From contig CBFHSF010000011.1 of the NCBI GenBank assembly GCA_965658445.1, forward strand, positions 1 through 64,000: DNA of 64,000 nucleotides. Reading direction: 5' to 3'. Of this stretch, positions 35,273-42,960 are shown in pieces; position 1 is the stretch's first letter; the number at the start of each line of letters is the position of its first letter. A program made the position numbers and the translations under genes. The notes under the pieces are model-generated. The model saw only the letters and a program-made list of their open reading frames with translations. It was not told where the DNA came from and did not search any database. Source of the stretch: CBFHSF01 sp965658445 (lineage in GTDB: Bacteria; Bacteroidota; Bacteroidia; Flavobacteriales; Schleiferiaceae).

Positions 35273-36192
35273 AAAAAGTGGTTTTTAATGGTTTCTAGGG
35301 CGTGGTTGTTTGACGAGGTGGCATCGGGCTTGACCCATAGAATTTCTGGATCTTTCCTGAGCCAAGTCAATTGGCGCTTCGCAAATCTACGAGTATTCTT
35401 TTTGATTTCGCTTACCGCAAAGTCGAGGTCTATGTCTCCGTCCAAATAGGCAAAGAGCTCTGAATATCCCACGGTGTTCAATGATTGAAGTTGACGATAG
35501 GGGAGTGTGGACTTTACCTCCTCCAACAATCCCGCCTCCATCATGTGGTCCACTCTTTGATTGATTCTATCGTACAATGCTTCTCTTTCCCAATCAATAG
35601 CAATCTTTTGTAAATGATAAGGACTCTTTTTGGAACCTTCAGATTGCTTTCTGTATTGCGAAAAAGGATTTCCCGTATGTCTAATGACCTCCAAGGCGCG
35701 TATTATGCGAACGGGGTTTTTTCTATCGACCAAATCGTAATAGGCCGTGTCTTTTTCCTTGAGTTCCTTCAGTAAAGGCTCCAAACCTTTGTTTCTGTAT
35801 TCTTCGTTGAGCTCTTCTCGAAAAGATTCTGGGATGGCAGGCATTTCGTCAAATCCATACATCAAGGCATCGGCAAACAAACCCGAACCACCGACTAGGA
35901 CCGCACAATGGTTGCAACGACTAAAAATATCACTTGCCACCTGGGCGGCTTCCCGTGCGAATTGCCCGGCAGAAAGCTCCTCAGCAACCGATCGGTCCGC
36001 AATGAAGTGATGGGGAGCTTCGCTCAATTCCTCACTAGAAGGAGGGGCAGATCCAATGGCGAGTTCCTTATAAAACTGACGGGAATCACAACTGATGATT
36101 TCGGTTTGCAAAAGCTTTGCAATTTCAATAGAGAGTGCTGTTTTTCCAGAAGCAGTGGGGCCTAAAACGGCAATGAGGGTGGGTTTGCTCAT
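35263..36192 (-). CDS. miaA: tRNA dimethylallyltransferase
   Basis: 309 residues. The P-loop GPTASGKT is at 11-18, followed by IISCDSRQFYKELAIGSAPPS and the tRNA-binding TVGYSELFAYLDGDID and KKNTRRFAKRQLTWLRKD. The enzyme adds the dimethylallyl group to A37 of tRNAs that read U-starting codons. miaE, which hydroxylates the later 2-methylthio product, is at 52.2 kb; miaB is not in the window. The kinase lpxK overlaps its 3' end and a channel gene lies 5 bases upstream. Confidence 0.96.
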   Translation of the reverse strand: MSKPTLIAVLGPTASGKTALSIEIAKLLQTEIISCDSRQFYKELAIGSAPPSSEELSEAPHHFIADRSVAEELSAGQFAREAAQVASDIFSRCNHCAVLVGGSGLFADALMYGFDEMPAIPESFREELNEEYRNKGLEPLLKELKEKDTAYYDLVDRKNPVRIIRALEVIRHTGNPFSQYRKQSEGSKKSPYHLQKIAIDWEREALYDRINQRVDHMMEAGLLEEVKSTLPYRQLQSLNTVGYSELFAYLDGDIDLDFAVSEIKKNTRRFAKRQLTWLRKDPEILWVKPDATSSNNHALETIKNHFLWD

Positions 36193-36197
36193 GAGGC

Positions 36198-37001
36198 CTA
36201 GTTGTGTATGAGTTCATGGCCACAGTTGTAGCAAAAATCGGCATCCGCTCTATGCCCTTCTGCTGAACAGTTGGGGCAGGACACATGACTTTGTTTTTCG
36301 GCTTCACGAGAGATTTCAACAGAAATCAAACCCGTAGGAATGGCAATAATACCATAACCGAGTATCATGATAAAGGAAGCCACAAATTGACCCATTACCG
36401 TTACGGGAGAAATATCACCATAACCCACCGTAGTTAGCGTTACAATGGCCCAGTAAATGCTTCGAGGAATGGAGGTGAATCCATTTTGGCCTCCTTCAAT
36501 AATGTACATCAACGTTCCCAGAATTACCGTCAGCATCAATACGGCAAACAAAAACACAATGATCTTTCGGCGCGAAGCCACCAGAGCTTGAATCAGCGAT
36601 TGAGACTCTCGTATGTAACGAGTCAGTTTCAAAACCCTAAACACTCGTAAAAGTCGCAGGGATCGCGTAACCAGTAGGAGCTGAGAGCCTGGGATAAAGA
36701 CCGAAATATAACTGGGCAAAATGGCCAATAGGTCAATAATTCCAAAAAAGGATAGGGCGTAGCCCGTAGGTTTTTTTACCAAGTACAACCGCAAGATGTA
36801 TTCTATGGTAAAAAGAATGGTGAGAACCCATTCCGTGTAAAAGAAAAACTGGTGGTATTTGGCGTCAATGGGTTTGACGGTTTCTAACATAACCACTACT
36901 ATGCTCAAAATAATCGCCAGTAACAGTATGATGTCGAAGGCTTTACCGGCAGGGGTGTCCGCTTCGAAAATGATTTTCCTGAGTCTAGATTTAAACGTCA
37001 T
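36198..37001 (-). CDS. Voltage-gated-type potassium channel with C-terminal zinc ribbon
   Basis: 267 residues. There are six transmembrane segments with a charged S4 (RSLRLLRVFRVLKLTRYIR, 113-131) and the K+ selectivity filter TVGYGD at 191-196. After the last helix (IMILGYGIIAIPTGLISVEI), the tail carries CPNC and CYNC (Cys242, 245, 257, 260), a four-cysteine zinc ribbon. Ribbon-tailed channels of this kind occur in Bacteroidota; the ribbon may be a regulatory or assembly module. It sits 5 bases upstream of miaA, likely co-transcribed. Confidence 0.93.
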   Translation of the reverse strand: MTFKSRLRKIIFEADTPAGKAFDIILLLAIILSIVVVMLETVKPIDAKYHQFFFYTEWVLTILFTIEYILRLYLVKKPTGYALSFFGIIDLLAILPSYISVFIPGSQLLLVTRSLRLLRVFRVLKLTRYIRESQSLIQALVASRRKIIVFLFAVLMLTVILGTLMYIIEGGQNGFTSIPRSIYWAIVTLTTVGYGDISPVTVMGQFVASFIMILGYGIIAIPTGLISVEISREAEKQSHVSCPNCSAEGHRADADFCYNCGHELIHN

Positions 37002-37082
37002 GTTGATAAGTGGTTATCCAATTATTCGGCCTAACATCAAAAATATTGTATCTTGTAAGAACGAACAAATCTAAATAATCCT

Positions 37083-37382
37083 ATGATGACTTTCTGGACA
37101 GAATCAGCCGTCGAGGTACCCAAAGAAGGGATTTTAGATTTGCGGTTTCCAGATGTTGAGGTCTTAGACTCGGCCTCGGAGAAACGAGAGCGCAGTCAAA
37201 AAATCCATCGAGCGACAAGCTTAGGGAATCTCGAGAAACACAAAGTGAAAATCTACTTTCAAGACGGTGAAGGCGTGAGAATGACGCATACCACCATCTG
37301 GGCACAGACCGACAAGAAGATCTTGCTCAAAGATGGGGCGTACATCCCCGTTCATCGAATTCTTGATATTGAACTCAAATAA
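37083..37382 (+). CDS. Conserved hypothetical protein, 99 residues
   Basis: The protein starts MMTFWTESAVEV and is soluble, with no signal or membrane segment. The N-terminal half is acidic and charged; the C-terminal half reads as beta strands (HKVKIYFQDGEGVRMTHTTIWAQ, KILLKDGAYIPVHRILDIELK). I recognise it only as a type found in flavobacterial genomes, without known function. It is divergent from the channel gene (81 bases) and followed by its own terminator. Confidence 0.75.
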   Translation: MMTFWTESAVEVPKEGILDLRFPDVEVLDSASEKRERSQKIHRATSLGNLEKHKVKIYFQDGEGVRMTHTTIWAQTDKKILLKDGAYIPVHRILDIELK

Positions 37383-37383
37383 G

Positions 37384-37407
37384 AACCCGCGTAAGCGGGT
37401 TTTTTTA
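37384..37407 (+). terminator. Rho-independent terminator after the 99-residue protein
   Basis: AACCCGC, loop GTAA, GCGGGTT, then T6-7. It starts immediately after the stop codon. Confidence 0.9.
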
Positions 37408-37414
37408 TGTGGGC

Positions 37415-37437
37415 AACGGGTAACGGGTAACGGGTAA
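37415..37437. repeat. AACGGGT heptamer tandem repeat
   Basis: Three consecutive AACGGGT units followed by a degenerate AACCGG. It is the second of three heptamer-type runs in the window and lies beside the dispersed repeat. Confidence 0.75.
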
Positions 37438-37573
37438 CCGGATTGATTTTCACAATTCCCTAAAGGCACACTTTGCCTGGGGCTGCACCCTGACCCGACT
37501 TCGTCGGGAGTAAATAGTAAATGGTGAGTAGTGAGTGGTAATATTATTGCCAAGTTCCGATCTTCTACCTCTG

Positions 37574-37767
37574 CCCGGGGCTGCACCCCAGGCCCCAGTT
37601 TCAATTTCGGGATTTTTGACCACAAAACCCGTCAAGTAAACGCTTTCAGTCGACACAATTCGCTTAGGATTTCGGCCCGAAAACAAACGGCTACAGTTGA
37701 TTAAATGACTCTTGGGAGTTTCAATAGGCGTAACTTGAACTGGGGCGGGCGTGGTACACGCCCCGGC
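37574..37767 (+). repeat. Dispersed repeat, copy 1
   Basis: It begins with the palindrome CGGGGCTGCACCCCAGGCCCC, then a variable segment, then the conserved core from AAACCCGTCAAGTAAACGCT to GCGTGGTACACGCCCCGGCC. Copy 2 (55353-55545) is the reverse complement with a few scattered differences; long identical blocks include CGTCAAGTAAACGCTTTCAG, CCCGAAAACAAACG and CTTGGGAGTTTCAAT. It ends in its own palindrome GGCGTGGTACACGCC. Not coding and without transposase, so it is MITE- or REP-like in nature. Confidence 0.85.
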
Positions 37768-37905
37768 CTACTCGTATCGAGCCGAGTACTATCGTTTGTA
37801 ACTGTTTTTTTGCGTGGTACTTTTTCTAGGAATCCCGAAATTTAAACGGGGTGGGACCGCAGATTCCCCTACTGATGCCCGATGCCCGTTGCCTGATTCC
37901 CGATA

Positions 37906-38433
37906 TTAAAAAGGCCCATAATCCTCGTCCTCGTCTTCGAATTCATCGTCAAAGGGATCCGTGCCAAAGGCATCGTCAAACATTCCCTTTTTCTTTTCGT
38001 CTCCTTCAAAGTTCTTTTCCGGGGCGGTTTCTGGAGCTTCTCCTACCGAAAGTGCGACGTATGGAGCTTCCATGCCATCGTCAATAGGAGCCGTTTCTAC
38101 GCTCTCTACGTAGAATGTCCACATCGCAATAAAGTCATATACAAACAGCATGCGCTGACCGGGATTGCCCAAGGAGCTTCCAATCATGACTTTTTCCATA
38201 TCAAGAGTCGGCTCGTCAGACAAGCCCATGTCCATCATGGGGATTTCCTCTCCTTGTTCCCAGTTTTCGTCGCTTAAATAAAAGCTGGAAATCTCTCCAG
38301 AGTCAATTTCAAAAGAGGCTATTATAACTTGAGCAAGGTGGCTGAGATTCTCATTGGGATCCACCATAATATCTCTGAAGATGTCTTGCTCCTCAGAATC
38401 AAGGATGATTCTAATTTTTAATGCAGTGCTCAT
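37906..38433 (-). CDS. IS1096 passenger TnpR / plasmid pRiA4b ORF-3 family protein
   Basis: 175 residues. The first 115 match the pRiA4b ORF-3-like domain, an alpha/beta domain named from mobile elements but found as a resident gene in many Bacteroidota (LKIRIILDSEEQDIFRDIMVD, LVDPNE/LSHLAQVIIASFEID, and the FVYDFIAMWTF segment). The C-terminus is extremely acidic with alternating Glu and Asp (DDEFEDEDEDYGPF). It directly follows cca with no gap (stop of cca at 38434), so they form a unit. It is not a transposon remnant: no transposase or inverted repeats are near. Function unknown. Confidence 0.82.
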   Translation of the reverse strand: MSTALKIRIILDSEEQDIFRDIMVDPNENLSHLAQVIIASFEIDSGEISSFYLSDENWEQGEEIPMMDMGLSDEPTLDMEKVMIGSSLGNPGQRMLFVYDFIAMWTFYVESVETAPIDDGMEAPYVALSVGEAPETAPEKNFEGDEKKKGMFDDAFGTDPFDDEFEDEDEDYGPF

Positions 38434-39966
38434 TTATTCCTTTATTACTTGGGTAAGACCGTACTCTTCGCCTTTTTTTAGCATGAAAGCATAGGCCTCG
38501 TCAGTATCATTTTTAATATCTCCTTCTAGAATGGCCTCGCGTATGGCGGTTTTGATTTCTCCAACCTCCTTACAGGGCTTTAGACCAAAGGTTTCCATAA
38601 TGGTTTCTCCAGAAATAGGAGGTTGCCAGTTTCTAACCTTGTCCTTCTCTTCAACTTCCTTCATCTTCACGCGAACTTCTTGGAAATTCTTGAGGTATTT
38701 GCGTTTGCGCTTGGGATTTTTCGTAGTCACATCGGCATCGCACAGAAGCATGAGGTCTTCCGCATCGGATCCCGCATCAAAAAGCAATCGCCTAACCGCA
38801 GAATCCGTAACCACGTCATTGACCAAGGCAATGGGGCGGCTGCTGAGTCTTACGATTTTTTGAACGTATTTCATTTTCTCGTTGAGGGGCATCTTCATGG
38901 AACGGAAGATCTTCGGAACCATCTTGGAGCCCACAAACTCATGGGCGTGGAAGGTCCATCCCGTCTCGGGCTCAAACTTTTTGGTGACGGGTTTGCCAAT
39001 GTCGTGAAACAAGGCGGCGTATCTCAACCAAACGTTTTCTGTGGTTAGGCTGATGTTGTCNNNNNNNNNNNNNNNNNNNNNNNNNNNNNNNNNNNNNNNN
39101 NNNNNNNNNNNNNNNNNNNNNNNNNNNNNNNNNNNNNNNNNNNNNNNNNNNNNNNNNNNTACCACTTCCAAAGTGTGGAAGAAGTTGTCTTTGTGCAATT
39201 GCCCTTCTACCTCTTCAACACCTTGAAGAGCCACTAATTCGGGCATAAAGTGATGCAACAATCCAGTGGTAAAGAGCAGGTTAAGTCCTACACTTGGCTT
39301 CTGGCACATCATGATTTTATTCAATTCATCCGCAATGCGTTCCCTGCTGATGATTTTGATTCTTTGGGCTTGCGCCGAAATCGCTTTAAGCGTCACCGGA
39401 TCGATGTCAAAGGCCAATTGATTGGCAAATCGAATGGCTCTCATCATGCGCAGCGGATCGTCAGAAAAGGTAATATCCGGGTCTAGTGGAGTAACTATCC
39501 TTCCAGACTTTAAATCTTCCAATCCATTGAAGGGATCCAAGAGGTCACCGTAATTTTCGCCGTTTAGGCTTAATGCCAGAGCGTTTATGGTGAAGTCTCT
39601 GCGGTTTTGGTCGTCTTCCAATGTTCCGGCAGCAACCACAGGCTTTCTAGAGTCTTTTGAATAGCTCTCTGTGCGGGCGCCTACAAATTCGTAATCCGTG
39701 CCTTGGTAGTTGAAGTGGGCCGTTCCAAAGTTTTTAAAAACGGAAACTTTTACCTTCTTGGGTAGCTTTTTGGCTACGGCCTTTGCCAAGACAATTCCGT
39801 CTCCAACGGCTACGACGTCAATGTCTTTTTTAAGAGGTCTCTCTAAGAATTGATCGCGTACATATCCTCCAATCACATAGGTCTCCAAACCCAGTTCATC
39901 TGCCGCTTGGCCAATGGTGGCAAATAGGGGAGCCTCCAAAAAATGTTTGTAATTGGAATTCTTCAC
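38434..39966 (-). CDS. cca: CCA tRNA nucleotidyltransferase with HD domain
   Basis: I took the GTG at 39966 as start (MKNSNYKHFLEAPLF); the open frame further upstream overlaps the neighbouring gene and is unlike the family. The nucleotidyltransferase motif is YVIGGYVRDQFLERPLKKDIDVVAVG, followed by RRDFTINALALSL and RMMRAIRFANQL, and the HD domain has ALFHDIGKP. The product adds CCA to tRNA 3' ends. A 99-base N-run interrupts the gene at HTLEVV/DNISL, where the flanks read through perfectly; without the Ns the length is 477 residues, normal for the family in this phylum. Confidence 0.93.
   Translation of the reverse strand: MKNSNYKHFLEAPLFATIGQAADELGLETYVIGGYVRDQFLERPLKKDIDVVAVGDGIVLAKAVAKKLPKKVKVSVFKNFGTAHFNYQGTDYEFVGARTESYSKDSRKPVVAAGTLEDDQNRRDFTINALALSLNGENYGDLLDPFNGLEDLKSGRIVTPLDPDITFSDDPLRMMRAIRFANQLAFDIDPVTLKAISAQAQRIKIISRERIADELNKIMMCQKPSVGLNLLFTTGLLHHFMPELVALQGVEEVEGQLHKDNFFHTLEVVXXXXXXXXXXXXXXXXXXXXXXXXXXXXXXXXXDNISLTTENVWLRYAALFHDIGKPVTKKFEPETGWTFHAHEFVGSKMVPKIFRSMKMPLNEKMKYVQKIVRLSSRPIALVNDVVTDSAVRRLLFDAGSDAEDLMLLCDADVTTKNPKRKRKYLKNFQEVRVKMKEVEEKDKVRNWQPPISGETIMETFGLKPCKEVGEIKTAIREAILEGDIKNDTDEAYAFMLKKGEEYGLTQVIKE
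39061..39159. other. N-run 1 (99 bases) inside cca
   Basis: Removing the Ns joins the codons for HTLEVV to DNISLTT, a continuous conserved segment before the HD motif. No bases appear to be missing. Confidence 0.85.
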
Positions 39967-39977
39967 AATGAATGTTC

Positions 39978-40334
39978 TTAAAATAATCCTTCGGGGTAGT
40001 ACACGGAGGTGTAGGCTCCCAAGCCAAAAATCATCATGATACACAAGTACATGAAAATGTGAATTCTCTTGACTTTGGCTTTGATTTTATTAAGTTTTTC
40101 TGATTTTTCGTCCAAAACAACAGGAAACAAAAGTGGAAAGAGCATAAAAGAGGCATTTCTTTCTTCTTTATCCTTTTTATCCGTAAACTGAAAGACATCC
40201 GTCCACAGTCCAGGCTTTTTTCGGTTTTTAATTTTGAGGTACTGCATCTGGACTCCTGCCTTGTAAAAGAACAAGCCGAGCAGGGCACCTACCGAAACAA
40301 TAAAGAGAAATAAAATAAAAAAAGTCGCCACCAT
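39978..40334 (-). CDS. Small membrane protein, unrecognised
   Basis: 118 residues. An N-terminal helix (MVATFFILFLFIVSVGALLGLFFY) and a C-terminal helix (IFMYLCIMMIFGLGAYTSVYY) flank a basic loop rich in Lys. It probably has both ends on one side of the inner membrane. It lies 11 bases upstream of cca, likely in the same unit. I do not recognise a family. Confidence 0.6.
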   Translation of the reverse strand: MVATFFILFLFIVSVGALLGLFFYKAGVQMQYLKIKNRKKPGLWTDVFQFTDKKDKEERNASFMLFPLLFPVVLDEKSEKLNKIKAKVKRIHIFMYLCIMMIFGLGAYTSVYYPEGLF

Positions 40335-40543
40335 GCTTTTTTATGAGGGTTGCAAAATTACTGTTTTTTAAGGTTTTGGTAAAGTATTTTCTTGGATTTG
40401 TGTTTTCCTAGAAAATGGAATTCTAAGGCTTTGTTTTACTGTGTTTTTTTATCTTTTGTATCATACATTTTTTTTGGTTTTAACTGCCATATATCAGGGT
40501 TTTGTCCAATTTTTTTACCGAACTTTTCACAAAATTTAACCAC

Positions 40544-42208
40544 ATGACCGATATAGAAATAGCTCGCAGCGTTGAGCCTAAAAGAATAGTAGACATCGCC
40601 AATAAACTGGGTATCGCCCCAGAAGAATTGGAATTGTATGGTCACCACAAGGCCAAACTTCCACTAGAGACCGGAGGGAATGAAGATGGAAACGGCGCTT
40701 TAATTTTGGTAACCGCCATTACACCCACTCCTGCGGGAGAAGGAAAAACTACTACGACCATTGGATTGCATGATGCTCTGTGTAAGAGAAATCAAAAGTC
40801 CATTGCCGTAATTCGTGAGCCGTCTCTAGGTCCTGTTTTTGGGATCAAGGGAGGTGCTGCGGGAGGTGGCTATTCGCAGGTCATTCCCATGGAGGATATC
40901 AACCTTCACTTTACAGGGGATTTTTCTGCGATAGAAAAGGCCAACAACCTATTGTCTGCATTGATAGACAACAATATTCAGTCTCCATCAAGATCCATAG
41001 GAATTGACCACAGAGCGGTTTTGTGGAAGCGCGTAATGGATATGAACGACAGAGCATTGCGCTCCATTATCAGTTCGCTGGGAGGCCGGGGCGGTGGTTT
41101 CCCTACAGAGACGGGATTTAACATTACTGCCGCCTCAGAAATCATGGCCATCCTCTGTATGAGTCGCGATTTGGAAGACTTGCAGGAGCGAATGGGTTCT
41201 ATCTACGTAGGAGAAACTCGAGGAAAAGAGCCGGTTTTTGCCAAGCAGTTGAACGCGCAAGGAGCCATGACTCTTTTGATGAAGGATGCCATAAAACCCA
41301 ATTTGGTTCAGACTCTTGAAGGCAATCCTACACTTATCCACGGTGGTCCCTTTGCCAATATTGCACAGGGAACCAATTCCATCATCGCCACCAAAATGGG
41401 GATGAAGTTGGCAGATTACACCATTACAGAAGCAGGGTTTGGTGCCGATTTAGGTGCTGAAAAATTCATGAATATCAAATGTAGAGCCGCGGGAATCAAT
41501 CCCAAAGCAGTTGTCATTGTAGCGACCATTCGCGCGCTTAAATACCATGGAGGTCAGGAACTTACGGATTTAAAAACTCCCAATGTGGATGCGCTTAAAG
41601 CGGGTCTTCCCAACTTGGGACGTCACATAGAGAGTATGCAAACCTTTGGCATGCCTGTAGTGATTAGCATCAACCGCTTTACGGATGATTCTGAAGAGGA
41701 AATCGCAGCGGTCAAAGAATACGCAGAGTCTCTAGGAGTTCGCGTGGCACTATCTGAAGGCTGGGCCAAAGGAGGCGAAGGTTGCTTGGATCTTGCAGAT
41801 CGTGTGATGGAAGCCGTGGATGAGTCCAACGGAAGCTACCAGCCTACCTATGAACTAGAAGATTCTATAGAAGAGAAAATCACCCAAGTGGTTCAGAAAA
41901 TATACGGAGGAGATGGCGTTGAATTCGCCGCAAAGGCCAAAAGACAAATGGCTCAATTTGCGAAGTTAGGATTTGACAAGCTCCCCATATGTATGGCCAA
42001 GACTCAAAAATCTCTGTCAGACAACGACAAACTGTTGGGAAGACCCACCGGGTTTACGGTGATGGTTAGGGAATTTGAGGTCGCAGCAGGTGCTGGTTTT
42101 ATTATTCCCATTTGTGGAAACATGATGAGAATGCCCGGACTACCAGCAACGCCCGCCGCAGAGGGAATGTCCATTGATGCCAACGGGGTCATTGACGGAC
42201 TTTCTTAA
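40544..42208 (+). CDS. fhs: Formate-tetrahydrofolate ligase
   Basis: 554 residues from the ATG at 40544 (MTDIEIARSVEPKRIVDIANKLG), the standard start; the frame from 40502 adds a non-family peptide. The P-loop region is TPTPAGEGKTTTTIGL, then REPSLGPVFGIKGGAAGGGYSQVIPMEDINLHFTGDFSAI, GGRGGGFPTETGFNITAASEIMA and FGADLGAEKFMNIKCR. The enzyme makes 10-formyl-THF from formate and ATP, feeding purine synthesis. gcvT at 52.8 kb supplies 5,10-methylene-THF to the same pool. It is a single-gene unit. Confidence 0.97.
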   Translation: MTDIEIARSVEPKRIVDIANKLGIAPEELELYGHHKAKLPLETGGNEDGNGALILVTAITPTPAGEGKTTTTIGLHDALCKRNQKSIAVIREPSLGPVFGIKGGAAGGGYSQVIPMEDINLHFTGDFSAIEKANNLLSALIDNNIQSPSRSIGIDHRAVLWKRVMDMNDRALRSIISSLGGRGGGFPTETGFNITAASEIMAILCMSRDLEDLQERMGSIYVGETRGKEPVFAKQLNAQGAMTLLMKDAIKPNLVQTLEGNPTLIHGGPFANIAQGTNSIIATKMGMKLADYTITEAGFGADLGAEKFMNIKCRAAGINPKAVVIVATIRALKYHGGQELTDLKTPNVDALKAGLPNLGRHIESMQTFGMPVVISINRFTDDSEEEIAAVKEYAESLGVRVALSEGWAKGGEGCLDLADRVMEAVDESNGSYQPTYELEDSIEEKITQVVQKIYGGDGVEFAAKAKRQMAQFAKLGFDKLPICMAKTQKSLSDNDKLLGRPTGFTVMVREFEVAAGAGFIIPICGNMMRMPGLPATPAAEGMSIDANGVIDGLS

Positions 42209-42297
42209 AAAGGCGGAACCTTTCAAAACAGAAATTAACGATACCATAATAAGAAAATAAACATAGGTTCAAGAGAGGATAATAGCTTCAGTGCTTA

Positions 42298-42394
42298 NNN
42301 NNNNNNNNNNNNNNNNNNNNNNNNNNNNNNNNNNNNNNNNNNNNNNNNNNNNNNNNNNNNNNNNNNNNNNNNNNNNNNNNNNNNNNNNNNNNNN
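42298..42394. other. N-run 2 (97 bases) between fhs and sixA
   Basis: A scaffold gap in intergenic sequence. As in the other two runs its length is close to 100, which suggests a default gap size rather than a measured one. Confidence 0.7.
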
Positions 42395-42427
42395 GAAAAG
42401 GATACAATATAACTCATTTCGCAAATC

Positions 42428-42928
42428 GTGAAAACCATTTATCTCGTACGACACGCAAAGTCTAGCTGGGAGCTAGAAAACATCGATGACTACGACAGAC
42501 CGTTAAAAGGTCGTGGTATAAGGGATGCGCATTTGGTGAGTCAATACGTTTCTGAAGAATCGGGTAAAATCCAAGCCATCTATTCCAGTCCGGCGACCCG
42601 AGCTCTCCACACGGCCATTATTTTCTCCAGAACCCTAGGGATACCCCTTTCAAAAATTTCTTTGCAGGAGGAGTTATATCTCTCCACTGTGCGAGAGATG
42701 TTGACTTTTATCGGTACCTTAGATTCTAAATTGGACACCATTATGGTGTTCACCCACAATCCGACCATCACACAATTTATCAATGAGATGACGGATGTAA
42801 ACATTCACAATGTTCCCACATCTGGGGTGGGGTGCCTGAGGTTTGATTCTCCAACTTGGGATTTGAATAAGGGCTCAGGAGAGTTGTTGTACTTTGATTA
42901 CCCCAAGAAGCGGAAGAACAAGGCATAA
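42428..42928 (+). CDS. sixA: SixA-like phosphohistidine phosphatase
   Basis: 166 residues from a GTG start at 42428. It is a histidine phosphatase: KTIYLVRHAKSSWE carries Arg8 and the phosphate-accepting His9, followed by DRPLKGRG and later VFTHNPTITQF with the second His. In E. coli SixA acts on phosphohistidine in signalling proteins. Here it is the first gene of a unit with ppk1 and ppx, separated by 32 bases, so a link with polyphosphate metabolism is possible. Confidence 0.9.
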   Translation: MKTIYLVRHAKSSWELENIDDYDRPLKGRGIRDAHLVSQYVSEESGKIQAIYSSPATRALHTAIIFSRTLGIPLSKISLQEELYLSTVREMLTFIGTLDSKLDTIMVFTHNPTITQFINEMTDVNIHNVPTSGVGCLRFDSPTWDLNKGSGELLYFDYPKKRKNKA

Positions 42929-42960
42929 CGAGAGTTTTAACCCGAGAGTTTTTATCCTTT

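Larger units (their letters stand above)
37408..37905. other. Repeat-rich 498 bp intergenic stretch between convergent genes
   Basis: It holds three things: a heptamer run of AACGGGT units (37415-37437); one copy of a roughly 190 bp dispersed repeat (37574-37767); and, at 37872-37902, irregular TGATGCCC/GATGCCC/TTGCCTGAT units like the tandem repeat at 55.6 kb. A first GGGGCTGCACCC palindrome half lies at 37479-37490. I see no gene in it. Confidence 0.75.

Noticed and set aside
37906..38433. Mobile-element remnant, because of the TnpR-passenger family name
   Set aside because: No transposase or terminal repeats nearby; the gene abuts cca and the family is resident in this phylum.
40436..40648. 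Minus-strand 70-codon frame over the fhs start
   Set aside because: It overlaps the fhs leader and start and has no recognisable content.
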